Assembly (NCBI RefSeq): GCF_041200175.1
Contig: NZ_CP165728.1
Location: forward strand, 62,001 to 126,000
DNA from: Streptomyces sp. R33
GTDB lineage: Bacteria > Actinomycetota > Actinomycetes > Streptomycetales > Streptomycetaceae
Direction of reading: 5' to 3'
DNA: 64,000 nt
Under the pieces are notes generated by a model, which searched no databases, was not told the origin of the DNA, and worked only from the letters and a program-made list of their open reading frames with translations. Below, in pieces: positions 42,130 through 51,770 of this stretch (positions are counted from its first letter, which is position 1; every line of letters starts with the position of its first letter). The translations under genes were made by a program, and so were the position numbers.

Positions 42130-42825
42130 TCAGGCGCTGACGGCCACGGGCCGGGTCTGCTCGGCGAGGTCGTCCAGGGCGCTCGCGGCCGCGCTGTCCA
42201 GCGTGGTCATCACCCACTGCTCGAAGTCGACGCCGAGCTGCTCCGCGGCCTTGTGCCACCACTGGACACGGCTGCCGGGAACCTCCAGGCGGCGGCTCGG
42301 CTCGGTGGGGGTGCGGGGCAGCTGCCCGCCCTGGCGCTCGGCTCGGATGGCGCCGCGCAGCTGCTTGGTGGTCCACTGCCCCTGCTCGGCGCGGTCGAGC
42401 CAGCGGTCCTGGTCCTCGACGGGCATGGAGGCCAGCTCGGCGTGGTGCTGGAAGCTCAGGGTGGGCCGGCGCCGGGTGAAGTCGAAGCGCCGTGCTACCC
42501 ATGCATAGTTGCGCAGGGTCTGGTACGAGAGGCCGACGGCCTGGATCCCGCGCTGGTACCGGTCGGTGTAGTGGTCCTTGCCGTACCTCAGCCAGTCGCC
42601 CAGCCACCAGGAGGACGAGTCGAGGACGCCGGCGAGCTGGCGCCCGGCCCGCTCCCACTCGTCGTAGGCCATCCCGGTCGGCATCTGCAGGCCCACCTTG
42701 GTCGTCAGCACCTGGCCCCGGCGCGGCGCGGTCCCCGCAGTGCGCGGCTGTCTTGCCGGGGGTTGCGGGGGAGGGGCTGCCGGGCCGCCATGCGACCCTG
42801 CGGTCAGACCGGCCTGACGTGCCAT
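42130..42825 (-). CDS. LmbU-like cluster regulator, copy 1
   Basis: 231 aa. A variable Pro/Ala-rich N-terminus, then GMAYDEWERAGRQLAGVLDS, SSWWLGDWLRYGKDHYTDRY, LSYQTLRNYAWVARRFDF, LSFQHHAELASM and GQWTTKQLR, as in the LmbU family of activators known from lincomycin and other peptide antibiotic clusters. The second of two adjacent ATGs (42825) is best placed after GGAGG. Divergent from the serine-hydrolase-like gene with a 16-bp palindrome between them. Confidence 0.85.
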   Translation of the reverse strand: MARQAGLTAGSHGGPAAPPPQPPARQPRTAGTAPRRGQVLTTKVGLQMPTGMAYDEWERAGRQLAGVLDSSSWWLGDWLRYGKDHYTDRYQRGIQAVGLSYQTLRNYAWVARRFDFTRRRPTLSFQHHAELASMPVEDQDRWLDRAEQGQWTTKQLRGAIRAERQGGQLPRTPTEPSRRLEVPGSRVQWWHKAAEQLGVDFEQWVMTTLDSAAASALDDLAEQTRPVAVSA

Positions 42826-42919
42826 CATGCCTCCATCAGAAGGGTGTACATAACCGGCGAGAAGCTTCCCGGCGCGGGCTGGAGCGGTACCGGAGCGGCG
42901 TTCGAACGGCCGCCCGGCT

Positions 42920-42935
42920 GTCCCGTCGACAGGAC
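42920..42935. promoter_or_regulatory. 16-bp palindromic operator-like site, copy 3
   Basis: GTCCCGTCGACAGGAC, 95 bp upstream of the LmbU-like start and about 240 bp upstream of the gene at 43177, in a 351-bp gap with no other gene. Reverse complement of copy 2. Confidence 0.72.
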
Positions 42936-43176
42936 GGCCCGACCGCACGTCCGATTCCGGCCGGAATTCATTGCCGACGGCGGCTCGATTTCCCGCCCGA
43001 TTCTGCGACTTCGACCCATTCATGAGCCTGTTGCAGGCATGCGCTTAAATCGGCCGTCTGAATGTCGAAAAAGAACCAGTGGGCAGGTATTTTCATGCCG
43101 TGGTTCGACTTCGCCGACGGACCGCACCAGTACGGCATCAGCGAAATTCAGACGACCTTCAGGACGGGGAATCACG

Positions 43177-44349
43177 ATGACGATACGGAAGAGGCCAGGG
43201 GCCGGCGTGGTCGGTATCGCGGCACTCGCGCTCATGGCCACCGCCTTCACGGGTCCCGCCCAGGCGGCGGAGGACACGGCCCCCAAGGTGGCCGGCCACG
43301 AGGCGACGCAGCGTGCGATCGACGCGGCCGTCGCGGCCGGCATCCCCGGCATCACGGTCGAAGCGCGGGACGCCAACGGGGTCTGGAAGTCGGCGTCGGG
43401 CGTGGGCAACCTGAACACGGGTGCACCGCGTGGCAAGAACGACCGGTTCCGTGTCGGGCACGTCACCGCCACCTTCGTGGCGACGGTCCTCCTCCAGATG
43501 GAGGCCGAGAAGAAGCTCAGCCTCGACGACACCGTGGACCGCCACCTGCCGGGCGTGGTGACGGGCAACGGCAACGACGGCCGCGCGATCACCGTACGGC
43601 AGCTCCTCAACCACACCAGCGGCCTGCCCGACTACTTCGCCGACGCCGACTACGTCTCGACGTACGTCCTGGGCGACGGCTACCTCCAGCACCGCTACGA
43701 GACCATGCCGCACAAGAAGCGCGTGGAGGTGGCCCTCGCGCACGCGCCGGCGTTCCAGCCCGGAGCCCGGCACGGGTTCTCCAACACCAACGACGTCCTG
43801 TCCGCGATGATCGTCGAGAAGGTCGGCGGCAAGCGGTACGAGGACGAGGTGCGCAAGCGCATCATCGAGCCCCTGGGGCTCACGGCGACGTCCAACCCCG
43901 GCAACGGCGTCAACCTGCCCCAGCCGAGCGGCCGCGCCTACTCCAAGCTCTTCTTCCAGACGCAGCCGGACAAGATCGACGACGTCACCGAGGTCAACGG
44001 GTCGCAGACCTGGGGCAACCTCGACATCATCTCCAGTGCGGCCGATCTGAACCGGTTCTACAGCGCCCTGATGCGCGGCAAGCTGCTGCCGGCGAAGCAG
44101 CTGGCGGAGATGAAGACGACCGTCGTCAACCCCGACTTCCCGCTCTCGTCCTACGGCCTCGGCCTCGAGCGGCTGACGCTGGGCTGCGGCACCACCATCT
44201 GGTACCGCGACGGAGGCACGGTGGGCTGGCTCTCGCTGGTCGCCACCACCGAGGACGCCGGCCACCAGCTCACGTTCAACTACAACAGTGACTGGCGACC
44301 GGACGACCTCCTCGCCATCCTCAACGCCGAGTACTGCACCGCGCCTTAG
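43177..44349 (+). CDS. Secreted beta-lactamase/DD-peptidase-fold protein without catalytic residues
   Basis: 390 aa. Sec signal peptide (MTIRKRPGAGVVGIAALALM then cleavage near AQA-AE, about residue 30). The fold is class C beta-lactamase/DD-carboxypeptidase: QLLNHTSGLPDYF, PGARHGFSNTNDVLSAMIVEKVGG, and GGTVGWLS near the end. Motif 1 SxxK is HVTA (H95, A98), motif 2 YxN is FSN (F201), and motif 3 HxG is DGG (D345). All three catalytic motifs are changed in an otherwise well-preserved protein. Probably a binding, decoy or immunity protein rather than a hydrolase (inference). Confidence 0.88.
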   Translation: MTIRKRPGAGVVGIAALALMATAFTGPAQAAEDTAPKVAGHEATQRAIDAAVAAGIPGITVEARDANGVWKSASGVGNLNTGAPRGKNDRFRVGHVTATFVATVLLQMEAEKKLSLDDTVDRHLPGVVTGNGNDGRAITVRQLLNHTSGLPDYFADADYVSTYVLGDGYLQHRYETMPHKKRVEVALAHAPAFQPGARHGFSNTNDVLSAMIVEKVGGKRYEDEVRKRIIEPLGLTATSNPGNGVNLPQPSGRAYSKLFFQTQPDKIDDVTEVNGSQTWGNLDIISSAADLNRFYSALMRGKLLPAKQLAEMKTTVVNPDFPLSSYGLGLERLTLGCGTTIWYRDGGTVGWLSLVATTEDAGHQLTFNYNSDWRPDDLLAILNAEYCTAP

Positions 44350-44478
44350 GGCTCACGCCGAGGCAGGTCACGAGAGCGCCCTCCCCGACCGCGACACCCG
44401 GCGACACCAGCACGCCGGCCCGCACCGCGAGACGTTGGCGTGGTGCGGGCCCGGCAGCCGTGCGCCGTGCCTTCGAGC

Positions 44479-44518
44479 CGCATTCGATTCCGAGGCTGTC
44501 GTATGTACGGCGAATGCG
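44479..44518. promoter_or_regulatory. Inverted repeat upstream of argC
   Basis: CGCATTCG (44479-44486) and CGAATGCG (44511-44518), 24 bp apart, ending 58 bp before argC. Possible operator; I cannot match it confidently to an arginine-repressor box. Confidence 0.4.
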
Positions 44519-44576
44519 ATGGGTGACGGAGCCCGGATCGCGTGCGAAGGACATGTGTGTCACATCGGGAGGGTTC

Positions 44577-45605
44577 ATGACAGTGCGTGCAGCCGTGGCG
44601 GGGGCAAGTGGATATGCGGGGGGCGAGCTCCTACGCCTGCTCCTGGCCCATCCTGAAGTGGAGATCGGTGCCCTGACCGGGCATTCCAGCGCGGGACAGC
44701 GCCTCGGCGCGCTGCAGCCGCACCTGGCTCCGCTGGCCGATCGGGAGGTCCGGCCCACCACGGCCGACGTCCTCAAGGGACACGACGTGGTGTTCCTCGC
44801 CCTCCCGCACGGCCAGTCCGCCGCCGTCGCGGAGCAGCTGGGCGACGACACGCTCGTCATCGACTGCGGCGCGGACTTCCGCCTCGCGGACGCGGACGAC
44901 TGGGAGAGGTTCTACGGCACGCCGCACGCGGGCACCTGGCCCTACGGTCTGCCCGAACTGCCCGGCGCCCGCGCCGCGCTGGCCGGCACCCGGCGCATCG
45001 CGGTGCCGGGCTGCTACCCGACCTCGGTCCTGCTGGCCCTCTTCCCCGCGTACGCGGCGGGACTGGCCGAACCCGAGGCCGTGGTCGTCGCGGCGTCCGG
45101 CACGTCCGGCGCCGGCAAGGCGCCCAGGGCGGACCTGCTCGGCAGCGAGGTCATGGGCTCCATGCGGCCGTACGGCGTGGGCGGCGGCCACCGGCACACC
45201 CCCGAGATGGTGCAGTACCTCAGCGCCGCGGCGGGTCACCGGGTCGCCGTCTCCTTCACCCCGACCCTGGCCCCCATGCCGCGCGGCATCCTCGCCACCT
45301 GCTCCGCCGCGGCGCGGCCCGGGGTCGGCGCGCAGGACGTACGGGCCGCGTACGAGAAGGCGCTGGCCGACGAACCGTTCGTACGGCTGTTGCCCGAGGG
45401 GCAGTGGCCCAGCACCGCGGCCGTGTACGGGTCGAACGCCGCGCAGATCCAGGTGGCCCTCGACCCGGCCGTCGGCCGGATCATCGCGATCAGCGCCATC
45501 GACAACCTCACCAAGGGCACCGCGGGCGGTGCCGTCCAGAGCATGAACGCAGCCTTCGGCCTGCCCGAGGGCCTGGGGCTTTCCACGATCGGAGTCGCAC
45601 CGTGA
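44577..45605 (+). CDS. argC: N-acetyl-gamma-glutamyl-phosphate reductase
   Basis: 342 aa. NADPH motif AAVAGASGYAGGELLRLLL and the catalytic Cys in AVPGCYPTSVLLAL, followed by ASGTSGAGK. Third step to ornithine. ATG 44577 follows GGGAGGG; the earlier start adds residues absent from the family. Overlaps argJ by GTGA. Confidence 0.96.
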   Translation: MTVRAAVAGASGYAGGELLRLLLAHPEVEIGALTGHSSAGQRLGALQPHLAPLADREVRPTTADVLKGHDVVFLALPHGQSAAVAEQLGDDTLVIDCGADFRLADADDWERFYGTPHAGTWPYGLPELPGARAALAGTRRIAVPGCYPTSVLLALFPAYAAGLAEPEAVVVAASGTSGAGKAPRADLLGSEVMGSMRPYGVGGGHRHTPEMVQYLSAAAGHRVAVSFTPTLAPMPRGILATCSAAARPGVGAQDVRAAYEKALADEPFVRLLPEGQWPSTAAVYGSNAAQIQVALDPAVGRIIAISAIDNLTKGTAGGAVQSMNAAFGLPEGLGLSTIGVAP

Positions 45606-46753
45606 GCGTCACCGCAGCACGAGGCTTCACGGCGGCGGGCATCGCCGCAGGAATCAAGCAGAACGGCAACCGGGACCTGGCTCTCGTCGTCAACACCGGG
45701 CCGCGCTGCGCCGCGGCCGGCGTCTTCACGTCCAACCGCGTGCAGGCCGCCCCCGTCCAGTGGTCCCGGCAGATCCTCGCGGACGGCAGGATCCGCGCGG
45801 TCGTGCTCAACTCCGGCGGCGCCAACGCCTGCACCGGGCCGCAGGGCTTCCAGGACACGTACGCCACCGCCGAGAAGGCCGCCGAGCGGCTGGGCCTGGA
45901 CGCGGCGGACGTGGCGGTCTGTTCCACCGGGCTCATCGGCGTGCCGCTGCCCATGGACCGGATCCTGGCCGGCGTCGAGAGCGCCGTCACCCGGCTCTCC
46001 GAGTCCGGCGGCGAGGACGCGGCAGTCGCCGTCATGACCACCGACACGGTGCACAAGACGGCCGCCGTCACCCGGGGCGCGTGGACCGTCGGCGGCATGG
46101 CCAAGGGCGCGGGGATGCTCGCCCCGGGGCTCGCAACGATGCTCGTCGTCCTCACCACGGACGCCGATCTGGACAGCGCAGCCCTGGACCGGGCGCTGCG
46201 GGACGCCACCCGTTCCACCTTCGACCGGGTCGACTCCGACGGCTGCATGTCCACCAACGACACCGTCCTGCTGCTGTCCTCCGGGTCCTCCGAAGTCACC
46301 CCGGACCACGCCGAGTTCGCCGAGGCCGTCCACACGGTCTGCGCCGACCTGGCCCGGCAGCTCATCGGGGACGCCGAGGGCGCCAGCAAGGAGATCCGCA
46401 TCGAGGTCGTGGGCGCCGCGAGCGAGGACGACGCCGTCGAGGTGGGCCGCTCCGTCGCCCGCAACAACCTCCTCAAGTGCGCCATCCACGGCGAGGACCC
46501 CAACTGGGGCCGCGTCCTGTCCGCCATCGGCACCACCTCCGCCGCCTTCGAGCCCGATCAGCTGGGCGTCGCCATCAACGGCGTGTGGGTCTGCAAGAAC
46601 GGATCGGTGGGCGAGGACCGCACGCTGGTGGACATGACCGGCCGCGAGGTCGGCATCACGGTGGACCTCGCCGCGGGCACGGACTCCGCCGTCATCTGGG
46701 CCAACGACCTCACCGCCGAGTACGTCCACGAGAACAGCGAGTACGCCTCATGA
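45602..46753 (+). CDS. argJ: Bifunctional ornithine acetyltransferase/N-acetylglutamate synthase
   Basis: 383 aa. Recycles the acetyl group from N-acetylornithine to glutamate and releases ornithine. The self-cleavage site appears in KGAGMLAPGLATMLVVL (Thr nucleophile). GLDAADVAVCSTGLIGVPLP and SVARNNLLKCAIHGEDPNWGRV are family motifs. The GTG overlaps the argC stop. Its presence without argF, argG or argH means the set stops at ornithine. Confidence 0.95.
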   Translation: MSVTAARGFTAAGIAAGIKQNGNRDLALVVNTGPRCAAAGVFTSNRVQAAPVQWSRQILADGRIRAVVLNSGGANACTGPQGFQDTYATAEKAAERLGLDAADVAVCSTGLIGVPLPMDRILAGVESAVTRLSESGGEDAAVAVMTTDTVHKTAAVTRGAWTVGGMAKGAGMLAPGLATMLVVLTTDADLDSAALDRALRDATRSTFDRVDSDGCMSTNDTVLLLSSGSSEVTPDHAEFAEAVHTVCADLARQLIGDAEGASKEIRIEVVGAASEDDAVEVGRSVARNNLLKCAIHGEDPNWGRVLSAIGTTSAAFEPDQLGVAINGVWVCKNGSVGEDRTLVDMTGREVGITVDLAAGTDSAVIWANDLTAEYVHENSEYAS

Positions 46754-46823
46754 GCGCTTCCGCGCCTCATGAGGGCTGCCTGTACGCAGTGAACAACGAC
46801 GTGAGCTTCGAGGGAGCGACGGC

Positions 46824-46827
<4 letters not shown>
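46750..46827 (+). CDS. 25-residue micro-ORF bridging argJ and argD
   Basis: The ATG overlaps the argJ stop (ATGA) and its own TGA overlaps the argD ATG (ATGA), so it sits exactly where argB is normally found. The peptide begins MSASAPHEGCLYAV. No similarity to ArgB seen by eye. Possibly a scar left by argB excision that keeps translational coupling intact; a functional peptide is less likely. Confidence 0.6.
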
Positions 46828-48053
<1,226 letters not shown>

Positions 48054-48081
48054 CCCCCGGGCCCTGATCGACAAGACGCCC

Positions 48082-49083
48082 CTACGCGAGCCCCGCGCCG
48101 GCGGTCACCCGCTGCGCGGTGCTCGCCGTCAGCTCGTTGAAGCGGGACAGCAGCTGGTTCTGCTCCTGCTGCAGCCGCTCGATGCGGCGGTGCAGACGGG
48201 CTATCTCCTCGCAGAGGGGGAGCACCGCGTCGTCGGCCGTCAGGTCCGGCTCCACGGCCACCGGCTCCGCCGGAACCGGGCCGGCCGGGCGGGGGCCCGC
48301 CGCCGCGGCGAGGGCCGGGTCGTGGTGGAGGATCGCCTCCATCAGACCGCGCAGAGCGGGGCCGGGCTCGACCCCGAGTTCGCGCACCAGGCGGTTGCGC
48401 GCCCGTTCGTACACGCGCAGCGCCTCCGCCTGCCGGCCGCACCGGTACAGGGCGACCATCAGCAGGTCGTAGAACCGCTCCCGCACGGGATGGTCGGTGG
48501 TGAGCTCCACCAGCTCGCCGGTGATCTCGCCGTGGCGCCCGGTGCGCAGGTACGCGTCGTACATCATCTCCAGCGCGGTCAGCCGGTGTTCCTCGAGCTG
48601 GGCCGCCTTGCCCGCGCAGATGTCGCCGAGCACGCTGCCCTCCAGAGCCGGGCCGCGCCACAGCGACAGCGCCCGGCGCAGCAGCTCACCGGCCTGCTCC
48701 GGGTCGCCGGGCAGGATCCGCCGGGCCTCGTCGGTCAGGTGCTGGAAGCGCGCGGCGTCCGTCTCGACGGGCGCGAGCTGCAGGGTGTAGCCGCGCGAGG
48801 TGGTCACGATCCACGGGTGCTGTACGTGCTGTTCGACGCTGCGGCTCTCCACCCCGGACAGCAGCCGGCGCAGCCGGGCCACATGGAGCTGCAGTGCGTT
48901 CTCCGCGTTGGCGGGCGGGTGCTCGCCCCACAGCTCGTCGATGAGCCGCTGTACGGAGACGTTGTGCCCGGCCTTCACCACCAGTGCCCCCAGCAGCGCA
49001 CGCTGCTTGGCACCTGTGGGAACGATCCGCAGACCGGTCCGTTCGTCCTGGACTTCCACGAGACCGAGCAGGCGGAACTCCAT
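48082..49083 (-). CDS. SARP-family regulator with C-terminal coiled coil
   Basis: 333 aa, the architectural twin of the SARP at 9106. DNA-binding domain (LLGLVEVQDERTG... NALQLHVARLRRLLSG), activation domain to about 250 (VRELGVEPGPALRGLMEAILHHD), Pro/Ala linker, then LCEEIARLHRRIERLQQEQ ending RFNELTA. Convergent with argD (28-bp gap). Probably controls the peptide half, or acts jointly with the other SARPs. Confidence 0.92.
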   Translation of the reverse strand: MEFRLLGLVEVQDERTGLRIVPTGAKQRALLGALVVKAGHNVSVQRLIDELWGEHPPANAENALQLHVARLRRLLSGVESRSVEQHVQHPWIVTTSRGYTLQLAPVETDAARFQHLTDEARRILPGDPEQAGELLRRALSLWRGPALEGSVLGDICAGKAAQLEEHRLTALEMMYDAYLRTGRHGEITGELVELTTDHPVRERFYDLLMVALYRCGRQAEALRVYERARNRLVRELGVEPGPALRGLMEAILHHDPALAAAAGPRPAGPVPAEPVAVEPDLTADDAVLPLCEEIARLHRRIERLQQEQNQLLSRFNELTASTAQRVTAGAGLA

Positions 49084-49161
49084 CTCATCCCCTCACACAC
49101 GCTGGCATCTCAGTCAGTTGCAGGAGTCGGGCGGCCACGCGATGGCGGTTCACCGAAGGGT

Positions 49162-49911
49162 TCAGGAGGTGCGCATCGCGCCCGCCGCGGTGAGCGCAGC
49201 GGTCGCGTCCCGTTCGATCTGCCGCAGCAGCGGCCCGGGATCGTCCTGGAAGTAGAAATGACCGCCGTCGAAGACGCGCAGGCCCAGGAAGTGCTCGGTG
49301 TGCTCTTCCCAGCCGGTCATTCGCGCCGGTGAAGCGGAGTGGTCCTCGCCGCCCGCGTACGCGGACAGCGCCACGGGCAGCGGACCGGCGCCGGGAGCGG
49401 GGCTCCAGGTCTCCACCAGGCGCAGGTCGGCCCGGATGACCGGTTCGAACAGGGCCCAGAGGTCGGGGTCGTCGAACACCGCGTCGGGCGTGCCGCCGAG
49501 CAGCTTCAGACGCGTGCGCAGCTCGGCGTCGGGCAGCTGGTGGTACCGGTTCTTCGGGCCCGCGATCTGGGGTGCGGTGCGTGCGGAGACACCGATCCAC
49601 ACCGGCAGCGGCAGGCCCCGGTCGACGGCCCGCCGGGTGATCTCGTACGTGAGGAGGGCGCCCATGCTGTGCCCGAAGAGGGCGTACGGGCTCCCCGTCA
49701 GCCCGGGCTCGATGAGGCGCAGCAGGTGGTCGGCGAGGAGGCCGGCGTCCGCGATCTGCGGCTGGTCGAGGAGGAGGCCGTGGCCCGGGGCGTCGAGCAG
49801 CGTCACCTCCCACGTGTCCGGCAGCTCGGCGGGCCAGTGGCGGTACAGCAGGTGCGAGCCCCCCGCGTGGTGCAGGACGAACAGGCGCAAGGCAGGTCGT
49901 GTGCCGTCCAT
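49162..49911 (-). CDS. Type II thioesterase (NRPS editing)
   Basis: 249 aa. LFVLHHAGGSHLLYRHW start, nucleophile elbow FGHSMGA, DDPDLWALFEPVIRADLRLVE and the catalytic His in FDGGHFYF are typical of RifR/SrfD-type enzymes. ATG 49911 with GGAGGGAG upstream. Second such enzyme of the window; this one neighbours the NRPS genes. Confidence 0.93.
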   Translation of the reverse strand: MDGTRPALRLFVLHHAGGSHLLYRHWPAELPDTWEVTLLDAPGHGLLLDQPQIADAGLLADHLLRLIEPGLTGSPYALFGHSMGALLTYEITRRAVDRGLPLPVWIGVSARTAPQIAGPKNRYHQLPDAELRTRLKLLGGTPDAVFDDPDLWALFEPVIRADLRLVETWSPAPGAGPLPVALSAYAGGEDHSASPARMTGWEEHTEHFLGLRVFDGGHFYFQDDPGPLLRQIERDATAALTAAGAMRTS

Positions 49912-50000
49912 CTCTCTCCCTCCGATCGGCCGCGCGTCCTCGGACCATAGAGCGCTGCAAGACCGGCAGGGCGCGGGCACCAGCGGGGCTCCGCCGCCGG

Positions 50001-50029
50001 TGCGGCGTCTCTTGAGCGATCCTCCGACG
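50001..50029 (+). promoter_or_regulatory. SARP-like repeats, distal set
   Basis: TGCGGCG (50001), TTGAGCG (50012), TCCGACG (50023) at 11-bp steps. Less consensus-like than the set at 50204. Lies in the 708-bp divergent region (49912-50619), which holds no convincing gene. Confidence 0.45.
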
Positions 50030-50203
50030 GCGCGGCGCGGACCCGGGGCGGCAGGCATCGGGGAGGGAGCGGGCGCCCGTCGGCGATTGGCCTGAAACCC
50101 CGCGCGGGACTGCGGCGAGGTCCGTGCGGATCTCGAGCGGTTCGCCACCGTGAGCGGCGAAGACCGGCCCGGACGTACGCACAGACCTCCGCCGCCCGGC
50201 CGC

Positions 50204-50247
50204 TCGAGCGGACCTTGACCGGGTCTCAAAAGGGCCGTGGATACAGT
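50204..50247 (+). promoter_or_regulatory. Triple SARP box with -10 before the NRPS operon
   Basis: TCGAGCG (50204), TTGACCG (50215), TCAAAAG (50226) at exact 11-bp steps, then TACAGT (50242-50247) 9 bp downstream, the expected SARP-promoter layout. The nearest downstream gene is the MbtH gene at 50620, implying a leader of roughly 365 nt. Confidence 0.75.
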
Positions 50248-50619
50248 GGCGGCAAGTCGGCTACCGGCAACGCGGGCAGCCAAGCCCGTACGACGACCGC
50301 GGCCCGACGGGCCGGGGTCCCGCGCCACCGCTCGAACCGGAGCGGCCAGCGGACGGGCCGATCGGCTGCCGTACGTTCTCATCCCAGGACGTGAGGCAGC
50401 CGGTCTCCCATGAATCCGGTGGGGCGCAGCGGACGACCGGGAGGTCGGCCCGCCCGCCGCCCTGGTACCGCTGACGGACGAGTCCTCACGGTGACGCGGC
50501 AACGCCGGGGTCGCCACCGATGCCGGGTGTCCCGCCGACCGGACAACGCCGATCGGCGGACCGGCGCCTGGGCCATCTCCAACTCAGAGTCACCCCATGA
50601 CAGTTAAGGACGGTGCCAG

Positions 50620-50835
50620 TTGAGCACGAACCCCTTCGACGACGAGAACGGCCGCTTCCACGTCGTCGTCAATGACGAGGAGCAGCACTCCCTGTGGCCC
50701 GCGTTCGCCGAGGTGCCCGCCGGCTGGCGGGTGGTCTTCGGTGAGGCTGCCAGGTCCGAGTGCCTGCAGTACGTCGAGCAGAACTGGACCGACCTGCGCC
50801 CCAAGAGCCTGCGCGAGGCCATGGCAGCGGGCTGA
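50620..50835 (+). CDS. MbtH-like protein, copy 2
   Basis: 71 aa. NPFDDENGRFHVVVNDEEQ, HSLWPAFAEVPAGW and WTDLRPKSLREAM define the family. Starts at a TTG (50620) with AAGGACGG upstream; no other start fits. Precedes the NRPS genes, whose A domains it likely serves. Confidence 0.95.
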   Translation: MSTNPFDDENGRFHVVVNDEEQHSLWPAFAEVPAGWRVVFGEAARSECLQYVEQNWTDLRPKSLREAMAAG

Positions 50836-50953
50836 TCGCCGCTCTGATGCTCGTGCGCCGGCGCAGTGGAACGACAGTGACCGCCGCCCGGGTGCTCGGC
50901 AGGGCGACCGGGTGTACGCCCAGGCAAACACTCTGAGTGGGGAGATGAAGGTT

Positions 50954-51676
50954 GTGAGCGGCGCTGTGAGGACCGCCAGCAGATACAAGGCGGGGCCGGG
51001 GGGCAACAGCGGTGAGCCCGCGCAACGGGACGCGGTCCTGTCGTTCGTGGGGTCGCAGGCCAAGGTGCAGAAGTCGGGGATGGTCTTCCCGGAGAACCTG
51101 TCGGAGCGGTCCTGGGAGCAGATCGGGACCAACCTGCGCGAGCTCGTGAACTCCTCCGCGTGGTGGCTCGCCGACTGGATGAGCTACGGGGAGGCCACCT
51201 ACGGGTGGCGGCGGTACAAGGAGGCGATCGAGCGCACGGGCCTCGACTACCAGACCTTGCGCAACTACGCCTGGGTGGGCCGGCGGTTCGAGCACCACCG
51301 CAGGCGGGACAGCCTCAGCTTCGCCCACCACGCCGAGGTGGCCCGCCTGTCGCCGCCGGAGCAGGACTACTGGCTGCGCAAGGCCGAGCAGCAGAAGTGG
51401 TCGCGCAACGAACTCCGCAGGTCGGTCCGCGCCAGCCTGGCCGTGCAGAGCGATACGACCGAGGTCCCCGCGGGCAGCGGCGACGAGAAGCAAGAGGTAC
51501 CCCGGCTGGCCGACTCGGCGGCCGCCGAACGGCGCCAGCAGAAGCGCACCACGCTCACCATCGAGCTGTCCGCAGGCCAGCTGGAGTACTACTCGAAGAC
51601 GGCCGCCGCGCACGGTCTGACCGTCGACAAGTGGGTGGCCCAGTTGCTCGAAACCGCCGATCGCCGGACCGCCTAG
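50954..51676 (+). CDS. LmbU-like cluster regulator, copy 2
   Basis: 240 aa. SAWWLADWMSYGEATYGWRRYKEA, LDYQTLRNYAWVGRRFEHHRR, LSFAHHAEVARLSPPEQDYWL and WSRNELRRSVR match LmbU-type regulators and the copy at 42130. GTG 50954 is preferred; the in-frame ATG at 50945 touches its only ribosome-like site (GGGGAG). The C-terminus (TTLTIELSAGQLEYYSKTAA) resembles a small dimerisation helix. Confidence 0.84.
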   Translation: MSGAVRTASRYKAGPGGNSGEPAQRDAVLSFVGSQAKVQKSGMVFPENLSERSWEQIGTNLRELVNSSAWWLADWMSYGEATYGWRRYKEAIERTGLDYQTLRNYAWVGRRFEHHRRRDSLSFAHHAEVARLSPPEQDYWLRKAEQQKWSRNELRRSVRASLAVQSDTTEVPAGSGDEKQEVPRLADSAAAERRQQKRTTLTIELSAGQLEYYSKTAAAHGLTVDKWVAQLLETADRRTA

Positions 51677-51770
51677 AGGCGCATCGCCCCACTGTGCCGG
51701 CCACCGCCCCGTTCCCGGCGGTGTGCCGGCGGCTCGTCCGACCGGACACCTCTCACATCGGAGTCAGTTG

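Noticed and set aside
43062..43176. Frame starting MSKKNQWAG before the serine-hydrolase-like gene
   Set aside because: It begins plausibly but runs out of frame into the hydrolase coding sequence as a long shadow; the true start at 43177 has a signal peptide and ribosome site.
50410..50607. 65-codon frame in the leader before MbtH copy 2
   Set aside because: Arg-rich translation, weak start context and no recognisable features; listed only as part of the long leader.
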